Part shown: positions 43,991 through 53,238 of the stretch, one piece after another
Numbering within the stretch: the stretch's first letter is position 1
Layout: each line of letters starts with the position of its first letter
Assembly (NCBI RefSeq): GCF_020149915.1
Contig: NZ_CP083760.1
Coordinates: 1,798,001 to 1,862,000 of the forward strand
Length of the DNA: 64,000 bases
Direction: 5' to 3'
DNA from: Candidatus Sulfidibacterium hydrothermale
Lineage (GTDB): Bacteria; Bacteroidota; Bacteroidia; Bacteroidales; F082
Notes under the pieces: model-generated
The model's database searches: none
What the model was told of the DNA's origin: nothing
The model's input: only the letters and a program-made list of their open reading frames with translations
Made by a program: the position numbers and the translations under genes

Positions 43991-44650
43991 ATGATTCACG
44001 AATTAGGAAAAACCAACTCTATCTTTAATCAGTTCCTTTCCGAAGTGCGGGATGAAAAAATCCAGCAAGACCGTATGCGTTTTCGACGCAACATGGAACG
44101 AATGGGTGAAATTTTTGCCTATGAAATCAGCAAAATCATGCCCTTTCGGGAAAAAGAAGTGATTACCCCTTTGGGAACAGCTCATATGCAGGTGCTTGCT
44201 CAACAACCCCTGCTTGCCACGATTCTGCGGGCCGGAATTCCGCTCCATCAGGGACTGCTGAACTTTTTTGATCAGGCTGACAATGCTTTTATTTCTGCTT
44301 ACCGGAAATATGATGCAGATGAAGATTTTGTCATTAAACTGGAATATGTTTCTTCTCCCAGTCCTAAAAACAGAATCCTGGTCATTAGCGATCCGATGCT
44401 GGCAACCGGAGGGTCGCTGGTGGCCGCTTTAAAAGGCTTGATCGAAAAAGGAAAACCGGCAGAAATCCATGTGGTTTCGGTATTGGCCAGTTTGGAAGGT
44501 ATTGAATTTCTGAAAAAATCATTCTCAAAATATAAAATGACCATTTGGACGGGAGCTGTGGATGATGAGCTTACCGCCAAAGCTTATATTGTCCCCGGAC
44601 TTGGTGATGCCGGTGACCTGGCCTACGGCAATAAGGAAGATGAAAAGTGA
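43991..44650 (+). CDS. upp: Uracil phosphoribosyltransferase
   Basis: Upp makes UMP from uracil and PRPP in pyrimidine salvage. The 219-residue protein shows RAGIPLHQGLLNFFD (uracil-binding part), the PRPP loop VISDPMLATGGSLVAAL (from about D134) and VSVLASLEGIEF. The C-terminal IVPGLGDAGDLAYG is the uracil-binding hood of the family. The call is secure. The stop codon overlaps the GTG start of the permease gene (GTGA). Confidence 0.95.
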   Translation: MIHELGKTNSIFNQFLSEVRDEKIQQDRMRFRRNMERMGEIFAYEISKIMPFREKEVITPLGTAHMQVLAQQPLLATILRAGIPLHQGLLNFFDQADNAFISAYRKYDADEDFVIKLEYVSSPSPKNRILVISDPMLATGGSLVAALKGLIEKGKPAEIHVVSVLASLEGIEFLKKSFSKYKMTIWTGAVDDELTAKAYIVPGLGDAGDLAYGNKEDEK

Positions 44651-45894
44651 AAAATCTTAAACTGGTTCGTGAAAATATCCGTATTTCGCTCAATTCCATC
44701 AGGAGCCATTGGGTAAGAACCGTTCTTACCGTTTCCATTATTGCTTTTGGGATCATGGCATTGGTGGGGATTCTCACAGCCATTGACGCAGTGGAGTTTT
44801 TCCTGACAAAGAATTTTGCCATGATGGGCTCAAATACGTTCACCATCCGGAACCGTTCCATGCGTGTACGGGTAGGCCACCGGCGTACACGGGCCGAAGT
44901 GTATTCCATTATTACTTATCGGGAAGCCGAAGCGTTTAAAAACCGCTTTTCTTTTCCGGCGGTGGCATCGGTGAGCATTGTGGGAACCGGAACCGCTACG
45001 GTAAAATACCGGTCGCAAAAAACGGATCCGAACGTCGCCGTTACCGGAATTGATGAAAATTATCTGGCTACAGCCGGATTAAAACTGGAACGCGGAAGAA
45101 ATTTTCAACCCATCGAAGTAACCCGGGGAAGTCACCTGGTTATCCTGGGCAATGAAGTGGCCAAAACATTGTTTAAACACAAGGAAAATCCGGTGGGAAA
45201 AATGGTTTCCATAGGCCCCGGAATGTACCGGGTTGTGGGCGTACTTCAGGAAAAAGGCTCCAGTTTGGGATTTACCGGCGACAGAGCCTGTTTTCTGCCG
45301 CTAAATAATGTACGACAGTTCTTTTCGCGGCCCAACATGAATTATTCCATCAGCGTGATGGTGAACCACCCGGATCAGATGGATGCGGCCGTAGGAGAAG
45401 CCACCGGTGTATTTCGTCAAATCCGGAAAGACCGGCTGGGACAGGAAAACTCGTTCGCCATTGTAAAAAGCGATAAAATTGCCAATATGCTTATCGGTTT
45501 AACCGGAAACATTACCCTGGGAGCCACATTGATTGGGTTGATTACACTCTTTGGGGCCGCCATCGGCCTGATGAACATCATGTTGGTTTCGGTGACGGAA
45601 CGAACCCGCGAAATCGGGATACGCAAAGCTATCGGTGCACGGAGAAAAACCATCCGAAATCAGTTTCTGTTTGAAGCAGTGGTCATTGCCCAGATTGGCG
45701 GAGTATTGGGAATCATCTCGGGGGTCATCATGGGAAATGCGGTGTCCATGATTACGGGAAGCACTTTTATCATTCCCTGGCTATGGGTTTTTGGCGGTGT
45801 AATCGTCACTTTTGTGGTGGCACTGCTTTCCGGGATCATTCCGGCCAATAAAGCAGCCCGCGTTGACCCCATTGAATCCTTGCGGTACGAATAA
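44647..45894 (+). CDS. MacB-type ABC transporter permease (FtsX fold), no ATPase nearby
   Basis: The 415-residue protein begins at GTG, overlapping the upp stop. It has one N-terminal transmembrane helix, a large periplasmic MacB-PCD domain (about 45-270) and three C-terminal helices. The FtsX-like motif SVTERTREIGIRKAIGARR and the end RVDPIESLRYE are intact. MacB-type permeases export peptides, antibiotics or lipoproteins with a separate ATPase. No ATPase or membrane-fusion gene is near, so the partner is encoded elsewhere. Confidence 0.92.
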   Translation: MKNLKLVRENIRISLNSIRSHWVRTVLTVSIIAFGIMALVGILTAIDAVEFFLTKNFAMMGSNTFTIRNRSMRVRVGHRRTRAEVYSIITYREAEAFKNRFSFPAVASVSIVGTGTATVKYRSQKTDPNVAVTGIDENYLATAGLKLERGRNFQPIEVTRGSHLVILGNEVAKTLFKHKENPVGKMVSIGPGMYRVVGVLQEKGSSLGFTGDRACFLPLNNVRQFFSRPNMNYSISVMVNHPDQMDAAVGEATGVFRQIRKDRLGQENSFAIVKSDKIANMLIGLTGNITLGATLIGLITLFGAAIGLMNIMLVSVTERTREIGIRKAIGARRKTIRNQFLFEAVVIAQIGGVLGIISGVIMGNAVSMITGSTFIIPWLWVFGGVIVTFVVALLSGIIPANKAARVDPIESLRYE

Positions 45895-45955
45895 CAGATT
45901 AACCTTGTTCAGCAATAAATGAACGTTCTTTCATCCTTTTAAAAAAGCGGAAAAA

Positions 45956-48178
45956 ATGAAACGGTTATCATTTTTATTGGTTCTCATTATCTTTTTGCAG
46001 GCCTGTTCTTCCCATCTGGAAAAAGAGTATGTCATTGTCCAGCCTGCCCATGCCGATACCACAGTGGTGCATGCTGCCCGCCAATTGCAAAACTATTGGG
46101 AAAAAATCACCGGCCGCCGGATTGCCATTATCCACCATACTCCCCGGAAAAGAACCGGGATTTTTCTGGGACATCAAATGGTTTTGCCTGCATACAATGA
46201 TTCGGTGCGCAAGCTGAAAAAGGATGGTTTCATTATCGCTATTAACAAAAAAGGGATTTTCCTTGAAGGGAAAACCGGGTTGTCAACGCTTTATGCCGTA
46301 AACACATTTCTTGAAGAAAAACTGGGATGTATCAAACTTTCGAGTACGGAAGATTATATTCCGCATCACGACAGTATCCGTCTGGCTCCCGGATTTAAGA
46401 AATACAATCCGGCCTTCGATTTCCGTTGTGTTTATTTTCCGGGCGGAAGAAATCCGGCTTATCGCCAATGGTATAAGTTAAACTGGATTAATGTTTTCGG
46501 GATGTATGTGCATACTTTTAACAAACTGATACCGCCCAAAATTTATTTTAAAGAACACCCTGAATATTTCTCGCTGGTAAATGGCCGGCGGATGGAAGAC
46601 GGCCAGCTTTGTCTGAGCAATCCCGCTGTTATCAAGCTACTTATCAAAAATTTAGGAGAGGCGATAAATAAAAAACCCGATAAAAAATACTGGTCGGTTT
46701 CGCAAAACGATGAATACAATTACTGCGAATGTCCTAAGTGTCAAAAATTGTACAAAAAATATGGTGCTGTTTCGGGGGCTTACATTGCAGCAGTAAACAA
46801 AGTGGCCAAAGCTTTTCCTGACAAAATTATTTCCACGCTGGCTTACCAATTTACCCGCAAAGCGCCCACGGGCATCAAACCTGATTCCAATGTGAACATC
46901 ATGCTTTGTACAATTGAGTGCTCGCGTAGTAAGCCGCTTGACCAAATGGACGGTCCGCACAGTTTTTTCCACGACCTTAAAGACTGGAGCCACCTGACAC
47001 ACAACATTTATCTTTGGAATTATGTGGTACAGTTTAAAAACTACCTCTGTCCGTTTCCTAACTTTCCGGTGTTACAACCTAATATTCAGCTTTTTAAAAA
47101 ATACGGCGCAAACATGATTTTCGAACAGGGCAGTGGCCGTTACTGGTCCGATTTAATGGAGCTGAAACAATATTTACTTTCGAAACTGGAATGGAACCCG
47201 GATGCAAATGTGGATTCGCTCGTTCATATATTTGTTCATGCCTACTACGGAAATGCCGCCAAATATATTCTCGATTACTACTACACGATGAACCGGGTAA
47301 TGCAGCAACATAAAAACGACCAGTTTTTAAACATTTACGGTTTCCCGTCGGATTATACCGGTTCGTTTCTGTCGCCCCATTTAATGAATTATTACGAAGC
47401 CGTAATGGACAGCGCCGAGCAGGCTGTGGCCGGAAATCCGGTTCTGTTGCGCAGGGTAAAACGTACACGGCTTTCCGTGGATTTTGCCTGGGTTGACATA
47501 GCGGTAAACAGCCATTTTAAACAGATGCCGGCCATTATCGATTCCAGCGGGAAAAAGGTAATCAATCCGAAAATAATCCGGCTGCTTAACCGTATGGAAC
47601 AGGTAGCCAAATCCGACCCGCGAATTTCTGTCCGAGAAAGGCATTTCAGCGTGTCGGACTACAAAAATTATGTGCTGAATAACCTGCGGCGTGAAATCAT
47701 GCCAAATAAACTGGCACAGGCAACCGTTACGCTCGAAACAAAACCAAGTCCCAAATACCCGGTTGGCGGGGCAAAAGCGCTGACCGATAATTTGATGGGA
47801 GCGCTTGACTTTCATCACAACTGGCTGGGGTTTGAAGGCGATGATATGATTGCCGACTTTTACTTTAAAAAACCGGTCACCCTTTCTCATATCGAAATGA
47901 ATTTTCTGAAAGCCATAAATTCGTGGGTGTTTTTACCTGTAAACGTAAAACTAGAAGTGTCGAACGACGGGAAACATTACCGTCTATTGCAGGAAAAGAA
48001 AGGAGATAATTCCGACCATAGTTTTCTGGTAAAAAGCGTACCTTTCAATTTCCGTTTTTCGCCTGTTAAAGTGCGTTATCTGCGTGTGGTAGCCACCTCC
48101 ATGAAAACCTGCCCCCAATGGCACCGGGGTTACGGCAACCCTTCATGGATTTTTACAGACGAAATTATTGGCAATTAA
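45956..48178 (+). CDS. DUF4838 lipoprotein with glycoside-hydrolase-like core and C-terminal discoidin-like domain
   Basis: The 740-residue protein has a lipoprotein signal (FLQACSS, C17). A GH20/GH67-type N-terminal domain comes first (about 25-130, with ITGRRIAI and GKTGLSTLYAVNTFLEEKLG). Then comes the DUF4838 core, with an aromatic/acidic barrel (SVSQNDEYNYCECPKCQKLY). The C-terminal ~130 residues look like an F5/8 type C (discoidin) sugar-binding fold (KLEVSNDGKHYRLLQ). DUF4838 proteins are found in carbohydrate loci and may be alpha-glucuronidase or hexosaminidase relatives. No catalytic pair is assigned. GH3 follows after 3 bp. Confidence 0.8.
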   Translation: MKRLSFLLVLIIFLQACSSHLEKEYVIVQPAHADTTVVHAARQLQNYWEKITGRRIAIIHHTPRKRTGIFLGHQMVLPAYNDSVRKLKKDGFIIAINKKGIFLEGKTGLSTLYAVNTFLEEKLGCIKLSSTEDYIPHHDSIRLAPGFKKYNPAFDFRCVYFPGGRNPAYRQWYKLNWINVFGMYVHTFNKLIPPKIYFKEHPEYFSLVNGRRMEDGQLCLSNPAVIKLLIKNLGEAINKKPDKKYWSVSQNDEYNYCECPKCQKLYKKYGAVSGAYIAAVNKVAKAFPDKIISTLAYQFTRKAPTGIKPDSNVNIMLCTIECSRSKPLDQMDGPHSFFHDLKDWSHLTHNIYLWNYVVQFKNYLCPFPNFPVLQPNIQLFKKYGANMIFEQGSGRYWSDLMELKQYLLSKLEWNPDANVDSLVHIFVHAYYGNAAKYILDYYYTMNRVMQQHKNDQFLNIYGFPSDYTGSFLSPHLMNYYEAVMDSAEQAVAGNPVLLRRVKRTRLSVDFAWVDIAVNSHFKQMPAIIDSSGKKVINPKIIRLLNRMEQVAKSDPRISVRERHFSVSDYKNYVLNNLRREIMPNKLAQATVTLETKPSPKYPVGGAKALTDNLMGALDFHHNWLGFEGDDMIADFYFKKPVTLSHIEMNFLKAINSWVFLPVNVKLEVSNDGKHYRLLQEKKGDNSDHSFLVKSVPFNFRFSPVKVRYLRVVATSMKTCPQWHRGYGNPSWIFTDEIIGN

Positions 48179-48181
48179 AAA

Positions 48182-50329
48182 ATGAAAAGATATTTGCTTT
48201 TATGGATTTTGTGGAGTGTGTTGCTTGCCAGTCCGGTGCTGGGGCAACAGCATTATCCGTTTCAAAATACAAAACTTCCTGTCGAAAAACGGGTGGATGA
48301 TTTGCTGGGAAGGCTGACGCTAAAAGAAAAAACATCACTGTTGCTTTACAAAAACCCGGCTATTCCGCGGTTGGGAATTCCGGCTTATGTCTGGTGGAAT
48401 GAAGCGCTGCATGGCGTGGCCCGGGCAGGAAAAGCCACCGTTTTTCCCCAGTCCATCGGTTTAGCGGCAACTTTTGATACGGCACTCCTACACAAGGTGG
48501 CGGTAGCCATTTCTGATGAAGCCCGGGCAAAACATGCAGCAGCAGTAGCTAAAAACAGCCGGGTACAGTATACCGGCCTTACGTTTTGGGCTCCTAACAT
48601 TAACATTTTCAGAGACCCGCGTTGGGGCAGGGGACAGGAAACTTACGGCGAAGATCCTTTTTTGACCGCTTCTATGGGCGTGGCTTATGTAAAAGGAATG
48701 CAAGGCAGTAATCCCCGGTTTTTAAAGACATCCGTCTGCGCGAAACATTTTGCGGCATATAGCGGACCGGAGGCTGTTCGTCATCATTTTGACGCACTTC
48801 CCGATGAAGTTGATTTGCATGAAACGTATTTTCCGGCTTTTAAAACGCTGGTTCAACACGGTGTGGATGCCGTCATGTGTGCTTATAACCGGCTGGATAA
48901 TTCTCCTTGCTGTGGCAGCCGCTATTTGCTGGATACGGTATTACGGCAAGATTGGGGTTTCCGGGGACATGTGGTTACCGATTGTTGGGCACTGGATGAC
49001 ATCTGGGCCCGGCACAAAGTAGTTGATAACCGGCTGGATGCTGCCGTGATGGCGGCCAAGGCCGGAGCGAACCTGAATTGTGGCTACCTGTATAAATATT
49101 TACCCGAAGCCGTTCAAAAAGGGTTGCTTACCGAAAAACGAATTGACACTTTACTGAAGCCTTTGTTGCGTACCCGTTTTAAACTGGGACTGATGGGAAA
49201 CGATACCGAAAATCCGTATGCAACAATTAGAATGGACTCGGTTGCATGGAAAAAACACCGGGTGCTGGCTCGCCGCACGGCAGCAGAATCTATCGTCCTG
49301 TTGAAAAACAAAGATCACGTTTTACCCCTGGACCACAAAAAGCTGAAAAAGATATTTGTTACCGGACCGGCTGCTGCCGATATGCATGTGCTTATGGGAA
49401 ATTACAGCGGAATTTCCGGAAATATGAAAACCCTTTTAGAAGGAATTGTACAAAAAGCCGGTACAGGTACAGTCGTAAATTATACTCAGGGCGCTTTTTG
49501 GAACGGAGCCGACCGGTTTAATGGTTTCTGGATAGCTCAACAGGCAGACGCGGTTATTGCCTGTGTGGGGTATTCGCCTTTTTTGGAAGGAGAAAACGGC
49601 GATGCCCTTTTGAATGATGATGGTGGTGACCGCAGGGTATTGCATTTGCCACAAAATCAAATTGATTTTATCCGGAAACTCAAAAAAAGTATTGGGGATA
49701 TTCCGCTCGTTGTAGTAGTAACCGGCGGCAGTGCGGTAGCCATGCCGGAAATAGAAAAGCTGGCTGATGCCATTTTGTTTGTTTGGTACCCCGGAGAAGA
49801 AGGCGGCGATGCAGTAGCTGATGTTTTGTTTGGAGATTATAATCCGGCCGGAAGACTTCCGGTTACCTTTTACAAAACGGTAAAAGATTTGCCTCCTTTT
49901 GAAAGCTATGATATGACAGGACGTACTTATCGGTACTTTAAAGGAAAACCGGAATTTGCTTTCGGTTACGGACTGAGTTACACCACTTTTCGTTATTCCG
50001 GCTTGTCGGTTAAAAAACAGGGACAAAAGGTGATGATTCGTTTTACGGTAACCAACAGTGGGAATCGTCGGGGGGATGAAGTGCCGCAGGTTTACGTAAG
50101 AGAGAAAAGCGACAGCGGCCGGAATCCGATCAAATCATTGGTCGCTTTTACCCGGTGTAATCTAAAACCCGGAGAAAAAAAGGAGATTACCTTTTCTGTT
50201 CCCTATAAGCAGTTAAAACACTGGGATATCCGGCTCCACCGTTTTGTTTTGGACTCGGCGGTGTATATTTTCCAGGTGGCTGCCGCATCCGACGATGTCC
50301 GGCTGTCGGTGCCCATGACCATTCCCTGA
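48182..50329 (+). CDS. Glycoside hydrolase family 3, beta-xylosidase type
   Basis: The 715-residue enzyme has a signal peptide (ending VLGQQ) and the GH3 domains: the TIM barrel with the nucleophile D267 in VVTDCWALDDI, the alpha/beta sandwich (with GGDAVADVLFGDYNPAGRLPVTFY) and a C-terminal fibronectin-III-like domain (RRGDEVPQVYVREK). The opening YVWWNEALHGVARAG is characteristic of the plant/fungal/Bacteroidota beta-xylosidase clade. It removes xylose or arabinose from oligosaccharides, in the periplasm or at the surface. It forms a two-gene unit with the DUF4838 gene; no SusC/SusD pair is nearby. Confidence 0.93.
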   Translation: MKRYLLLWILWSVLLASPVLGQQHYPFQNTKLPVEKRVDDLLGRLTLKEKTSLLLYKNPAIPRLGIPAYVWWNEALHGVARAGKATVFPQSIGLAATFDTALLHKVAVAISDEARAKHAAAVAKNSRVQYTGLTFWAPNINIFRDPRWGRGQETYGEDPFLTASMGVAYVKGMQGSNPRFLKTSVCAKHFAAYSGPEAVRHHFDALPDEVDLHETYFPAFKTLVQHGVDAVMCAYNRLDNSPCCGSRYLLDTVLRQDWGFRGHVVTDCWALDDIWARHKVVDNRLDAAVMAAKAGANLNCGYLYKYLPEAVQKGLLTEKRIDTLLKPLLRTRFKLGLMGNDTENPYATIRMDSVAWKKHRVLARRTAAESIVLLKNKDHVLPLDHKKLKKIFVTGPAAADMHVLMGNYSGISGNMKTLLEGIVQKAGTGTVVNYTQGAFWNGADRFNGFWIAQQADAVIACVGYSPFLEGENGDALLNDDGGDRRVLHLPQNQIDFIRKLKKSIGDIPLVVVVTGGSAVAMPEIEKLADAILFVWYPGEEGGDAVADVLFGDYNPAGRLPVTFYKTVKDLPPFESYDMTGRTYRYFKGKPEFAFGYGLSYTTFRYSGLSVKKQGQKVMIRFTVTNSGNRRGDEVPQVYVREKSDSGRNPIKSLVAFTRCNLKPGEKKEITFSVPYKQLKHWDIRLHRFVLDSAVYIFQVAAASDDVRLSVPMTIP

Positions 50330-50455
50330 AAAATTCTTTTGCAGGAAAAAGAACCTTTACTGAAAAACAATTAACTGTAATTCACTGTCTTCAATCCGGT
50401 TGTAAGTATGAATCCTGAAAAAATGCTAAACCGGCTTTCTTTTTCAAAAGAACAC

Positions 50456-50486
50456 TTGCAGCTGAGAATGAAAATAATTACTTTTG
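50456..50486 (+). promoter_or_regulatory. Promoter TTG-N20-TACTTTTG for the coiled-coil/zapA unit
   Basis: TTG 50456-50458 and TACTTTTG 50479-50486, 24 nt before ATG 50511. A good match to the Bacteroidota consensus. Confidence 0.6.
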
Positions 50487-50510
50487 TAGCGCAGCAGACG
50501 TTTGAAGCAA

Positions 50511-50798
50511 ATGGCAAATGAGAAAGTTCTAATTTCCGGTATTGACTATAAAGTCAGGAAATTAATAGAGCAATACCGTTTGCTGGATGCCGAAAACAAA
50601 CAGCTGAAAAACGAGGTGGCAGAATTGAAAAAAGAAATTGTGTCGCTTCAGGAACTGTTAAATAAAAAAAATAATGAGTTTTTAAAATTAACTTTGGCAA
50701 ATGCCTTTGAAAGTAAATTCGGTGTTGAGAAAGGAATTCAGATAATTGATGAGTTGTTGGAAGAGATTGACCGGAGTATGGATGTGATTAGTAAATAA
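50511..50798 (+). CDS. Small coiled-coil protein, possible ZapB-like partner of ZapA
   Basis: The 95-residue protein consists mainly of one coiled coil (about residues 10-55, with YRLLDAENKQLKNEVAELKK and heptad-spaced leucines). A conserved-looking C-terminus follows (NAFESKFGVEKGIQIIDELLEEIDRSM). There is no signal peptide. It lies 7 nt upstream of zapA on the same message, an arrangement I recall as conserved in Bacteroidota. E. coli ZapB is also a small coiled coil that binds ZapA; sequence identity to it is not evident. The function is inferred from position and form. ATG 50511 was chosen over an upstream TTG. Confidence 0.8.
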   Translation: MANEKVLISGIDYKVRKLIEQYRLLDAENKQLKNEVAELKKEIVSLQELLNKKNNEFLKLTLANAFESKFGVEKGIQIIDELLEEIDRSMDVISK

Positions 50799-50805
50799 TA
50801 CGATT

Positions 50806-51105
50806 TTGCAGGATGCATTCTTAAATATTAAAGTGGTGATTGCCGGAAGGCCTTATAAGATGCGTGTACGGCGTGAACAGGAAGAAATTGTAAGGAAAGC
50901 GGCAGAATCTGTGGAAGAAGAAATCCGGAGTTTTGCCCATACCTATGAGCATCAGGACCAACAGGATATCCTGGCAATGATCGCCCTGCAAAATGCGGTG
51001 GGGATATTGGAATTGGAACAGAAAAAGGACTTTCGAGAAAAAGAAATGATGACAAAATTGCAAGAGATAGATGAAGTCCTAAGTCATCAATTGTCAGCAG
51101 AATAA
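50806..51105 (+). CDS. zapA: Cell division protein ZapA
   Basis: ZapA binds FtsZ and bundles its filaments at the division site. The 99-residue protein has the N-terminal beta-hairpin LNIKVVIAGRPYKMRVRREQEEIVRKAAE and a C-terminal coiled coil (ILAMIALQNAVGILELEQKK). The length suits the family. There is no ATG or GTG in frame before the domain: an in-frame TGA lies at 50785-50787, and TTG at 50806 is the best start. The 6S RNA gene follows within 21 nt of the stop. Confidence 0.9.
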   Translation: MQDAFLNIKVVIAGRPYKMRVRREQEEIVRKAAESVEEEIRSFAHTYEHQDQQDILAMIALQNAVGILELEQKKDFREKEMMTKLQEIDEVLSHQLSAE

Positions 51106-51125
51106 CGTTCTTTGTTGTAAGATAT

Positions 51126-51317
51126 ACCCGCATAATCTAATGTTTGTAAACTCAACACTACAAACTTTAGGGACAACGCTTAGCGGATCGTAGAACAGGC
51201 CTGATTACCCTCGTGGGATTTGCCTTCGGGCAGACACTGGACGTTCGAACATCCCGGCATCCCTAACCATGTTTTTCCGGAGTTTACTAAGACTCCATGA
51301 TTATGCGGGTTTTTTTA
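51126..51317 (+). ncRNA. ssrS: 6S RNA (RNA polymerase-binding regulatory RNA)
   Basis: The ends pair as a 12-bp stem, ACCCGCATAATC (from 51126) with GATTATGCGGGT (to 51310), followed by a T run that acts as terminator. A second stem, GTAAACTC with GAGTTTAC, lies inside it, so the whole RNA folds into a long rod interrupted by bulges, the 6S RNA shape, with a length near 190 nt. Its place between zapA and rny matches the known gene order of 6S RNA in Bacteroidota. 6S RNA mimics an open promoter and sequesters the sigma-70 holoenzyme. The call rests on fold and synteny, not on a covariance search. Confidence 0.8.
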
Positions 51318-51342
51318 TGGAGGTATTTGCCACACAAACAAC

Positions 51343-52893
51343 ATGCTTATGGAAACAATAATTATTGACGCAGTGCTTGTGTTGGCGGGCATCGGTATCG
51401 GCGTGGCCGTTACTTATTACGTGCTCAAAAATGCCCTGCTCAAAAAAAGTAGGGCCATTCTTGAAGAAGCCAAGGAGAAAGCCGAAGTAGTGAAAAAAGA
51501 AAAAATTCTCCAGGCAAAAGAAAAATTTCTTCAGCTGAAAAGCGAACACCAGAAAATTATTGACGAAAAAAATCGAAATATCCAGAAATCGGAAAACCGG
51601 ATTCGTCAAAAGGAAGCCACTTTAAATCAAAAACTACAGGAAACCCAACGAAAAAATAATGAACTAAACGCACTGAAAAACAATTTGAATGCCCAACTCG
51701 AAATCGTTAATAAAAAACAGGAAGAATTAAATAAACTTCACGCTGAAGAAGTTGAAAAACTGGAAAATATCAGTAAACTTTCGGCCCGCGAAGCCAAAGA
51801 TCAGCTTATCGAATCATTAAAAGGCGAAGCCAAGGCGGAAGCCATGATGATGATTCGCGAAATTACCGAAGAAGCCCGTCTTACAGCCGAACGTAATGCC
51901 AAAAAAATTGTGGTGGAAACCATTCAGCGTACGGCTTCTGAGCATGCCATCGAAAACACGGTCACAGTCTTTAATATTGACAATGAAAATATAAAAGGCC
52001 GGATTATCGGCCGTGAGGGGCGCAATATTCGTGCGCTGGAATCCCTTACCGGTATCGAAATTATTATCGATGATACGCCGGATGCCATTTTGCTTTCCGG
52101 TTTTGACCCTATCCGGCGTGAAGTAGCCCGGCTTTCGCTTCAAAAGCTGGTCGCCGATGGCCGTATTCATCCGGCCCGTATTGAAGAAGTGGTAACCAAA
52201 ACCAAAAAAGAAGTAGAACAGGAAATTCTGGAAACCGGTAAACGGACGGTAATTGACCTGGGAATTCACAACATGCATCACGAGCTTATCCGGCTGGTTG
52301 GACGGATGCGCTACCGCTCTTCCTACGGACAAAACCTGCTTTCGCACTCCATTGAAGTAGCCCGGTTAAGTGCTACCATGGCAGCTGAACTGGGATTGAA
52401 TCCCAAAAAAGCCAAACGGGCCGGGTTGTTGCACGATATTGGAAAGATTGCCGAAAACGAAGCCGAATTACCTCATGCTTTGCTGGGTAAAAAACTGGCC
52501 GAAAAATACAAGGAACATCCCGATGTTTGCAATGCCATTGGCGCTCACCACGATGAAATTGAAATGGAAACACTGATTGCTCCCATTGTTCAGGTGTGTG
52601 ATGCCATCTCTGGCTCTCGTCCGGGGGCACGTCGTGAAGTGGTAGAAGCATACATTCAACGGCTGAAGAAACTGGAAGAAATTGCACTGGGTTATCCGGG
52701 TGTTGTAAAAACTTATGCCATCCAGGCCGGTCGTGAATTGCGGGTAATCGTGGGAGCCGACAAGGTTTCTGACCAGCAGGCAGACAGCCTCTCGTACGAT
52801 TTGTCGAAGAAAATACAGGAAGAGATGACTTATCCGGGGCAGATTAAAATTACCGTCATCCGGGAAACAAGAGCCATAAATTACGCCAAGTAA
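51343..52893 (+). CDS. rny: Ribonuclease Y
   Basis: RNase Y is a membrane-bound endoribonuclease that starts mRNA decay. The 516-residue protein has an N-terminal transmembrane helix (about 5-25), a long coiled coil (about 30-190) and a KH domain ([30 protein letters not shown]). It then has an HD domain with the metal pair H364-D365 ([14 protein letters not shown]). The ATG at 51343 opens with MLMETIIID; the second ATG two codons later is equally possible. It follows the 6S RNA gene and ends at a hairpin terminator. The call is secure. Confidence 0.96.
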   Translation: MLMETIIIDAVLVLAGIGIGVAVTYYVLKNALLKKSRAILEEAKEKAEVVKKEKILQAKEKFLQLKSEHQKIIDEKNRNIQKSENRIRQKEATLNQKLQETQRKNNELNALKNNLNAQLEIVNKKQEELNKLHAEEVEKLENISKLSAREAKDQLIESLKGEAKAEAMMMIREITEEARLTAERNAKKIVVETIQRTASEHAIENTVTVFNIDNENIKGRIIGREGRNIRALESLTGIEIIIDDTPDAILLSGFDPIRREVARLSLQKLVADGRIHPARIEEVVTKTKKEVEQEILETGKRTVIDLGIHNMHHELIRLVGRMRYRSSYGQNLLSHSIEVARLSATMAAELGLNPKKAKRAGLLHDIGKIAENEAELPHALLGKKLAEKYKEHPDVCNAIGAHHDEIEMETLIAPIVQVCDAISGSRPGARREVVEAYIQRLKKLEEIALGYPGVVKTYAIQAGRELRVIVGADKVSDQQADSLSYDLSKKIQEEMTYPGQIKITVIRETRAINYAK

Positions 52894-52913
52894 TAAAAAC
52901 CGAAAAAAAGATT

Positions 52914-52946
52914 AAAGCGGGTATCGAATCGGTATCCGCTTTTTTT
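52914..52946. terminator. Terminator after rny
   Basis: AAAGCGG and CCGCTTT arms with an interrupted inner stem and a T run; it lies between convergent rny and the DUF721 gene and can work on both strands. Confidence 0.65.
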
Positions 52947-52947
52947 A

Positions 52948-53238
52948 TTACCGAAAAACAATATCATCAATCACCGGTTTTCCGGCTTTGGCATTCAGTT
53001 TTTCGATAATGCCCGATTTTTCCATGGATAATTCCTGACGCAGGGCAGGGGAGTCCAGGGTTACAAAAAGGGTTTTGTTTTTTACTTTCAGATGTTGGGT
53101 ATGGGCTGCATATACGCCGCCAACTACCTGTTCCCATGAATCAATCAAAGTAGTTTCCAGTAATTTATCGTTAAAGCCATAAGCCCTGATCAGCTGTTCA
53201 ATGGCTTCTTTCAGTGTATATTGATTGTCTCTTGTCAT
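52948..53238 (-). CDS. DUF721 (DciA-like) protein
   Basis: The 96-residue protein has the DUF721 layout: YTLKEAIEQLIRAYGFNDKL, then LIDSWEQVVGGVYAAHT and VKNKTLFVTLDSPALRQELS. DciA is the predicted ancestral loader of the DnaB helicase. This protein is shorter than DciA of Mycobacterium and Pseudomonas. Its ATG overlaps the recF stop codon (ATGA), so translation is coupled, consistent with a DNA-replication role. The overlap is direct; the helicase-loading function is inferred from family. Confidence 0.88.
   Translation of the reverse strand: MTRDNQYTLKEAIEQLIRAYGFNDKLLETTLIDSWEQVVGGVYAAHTQHLKVKNKTLFVTLDSPALRQELSMEKSGIIEKLNAKAGKPVIDDIVFR

Noticed and set aside
50334-50353. Hairpin after the GH3 gene (TTCTTTT/AAAAGAA)
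   Set aside because: The stem is short, AT-only in large part and lacks a T tract; too weak to call a terminator.
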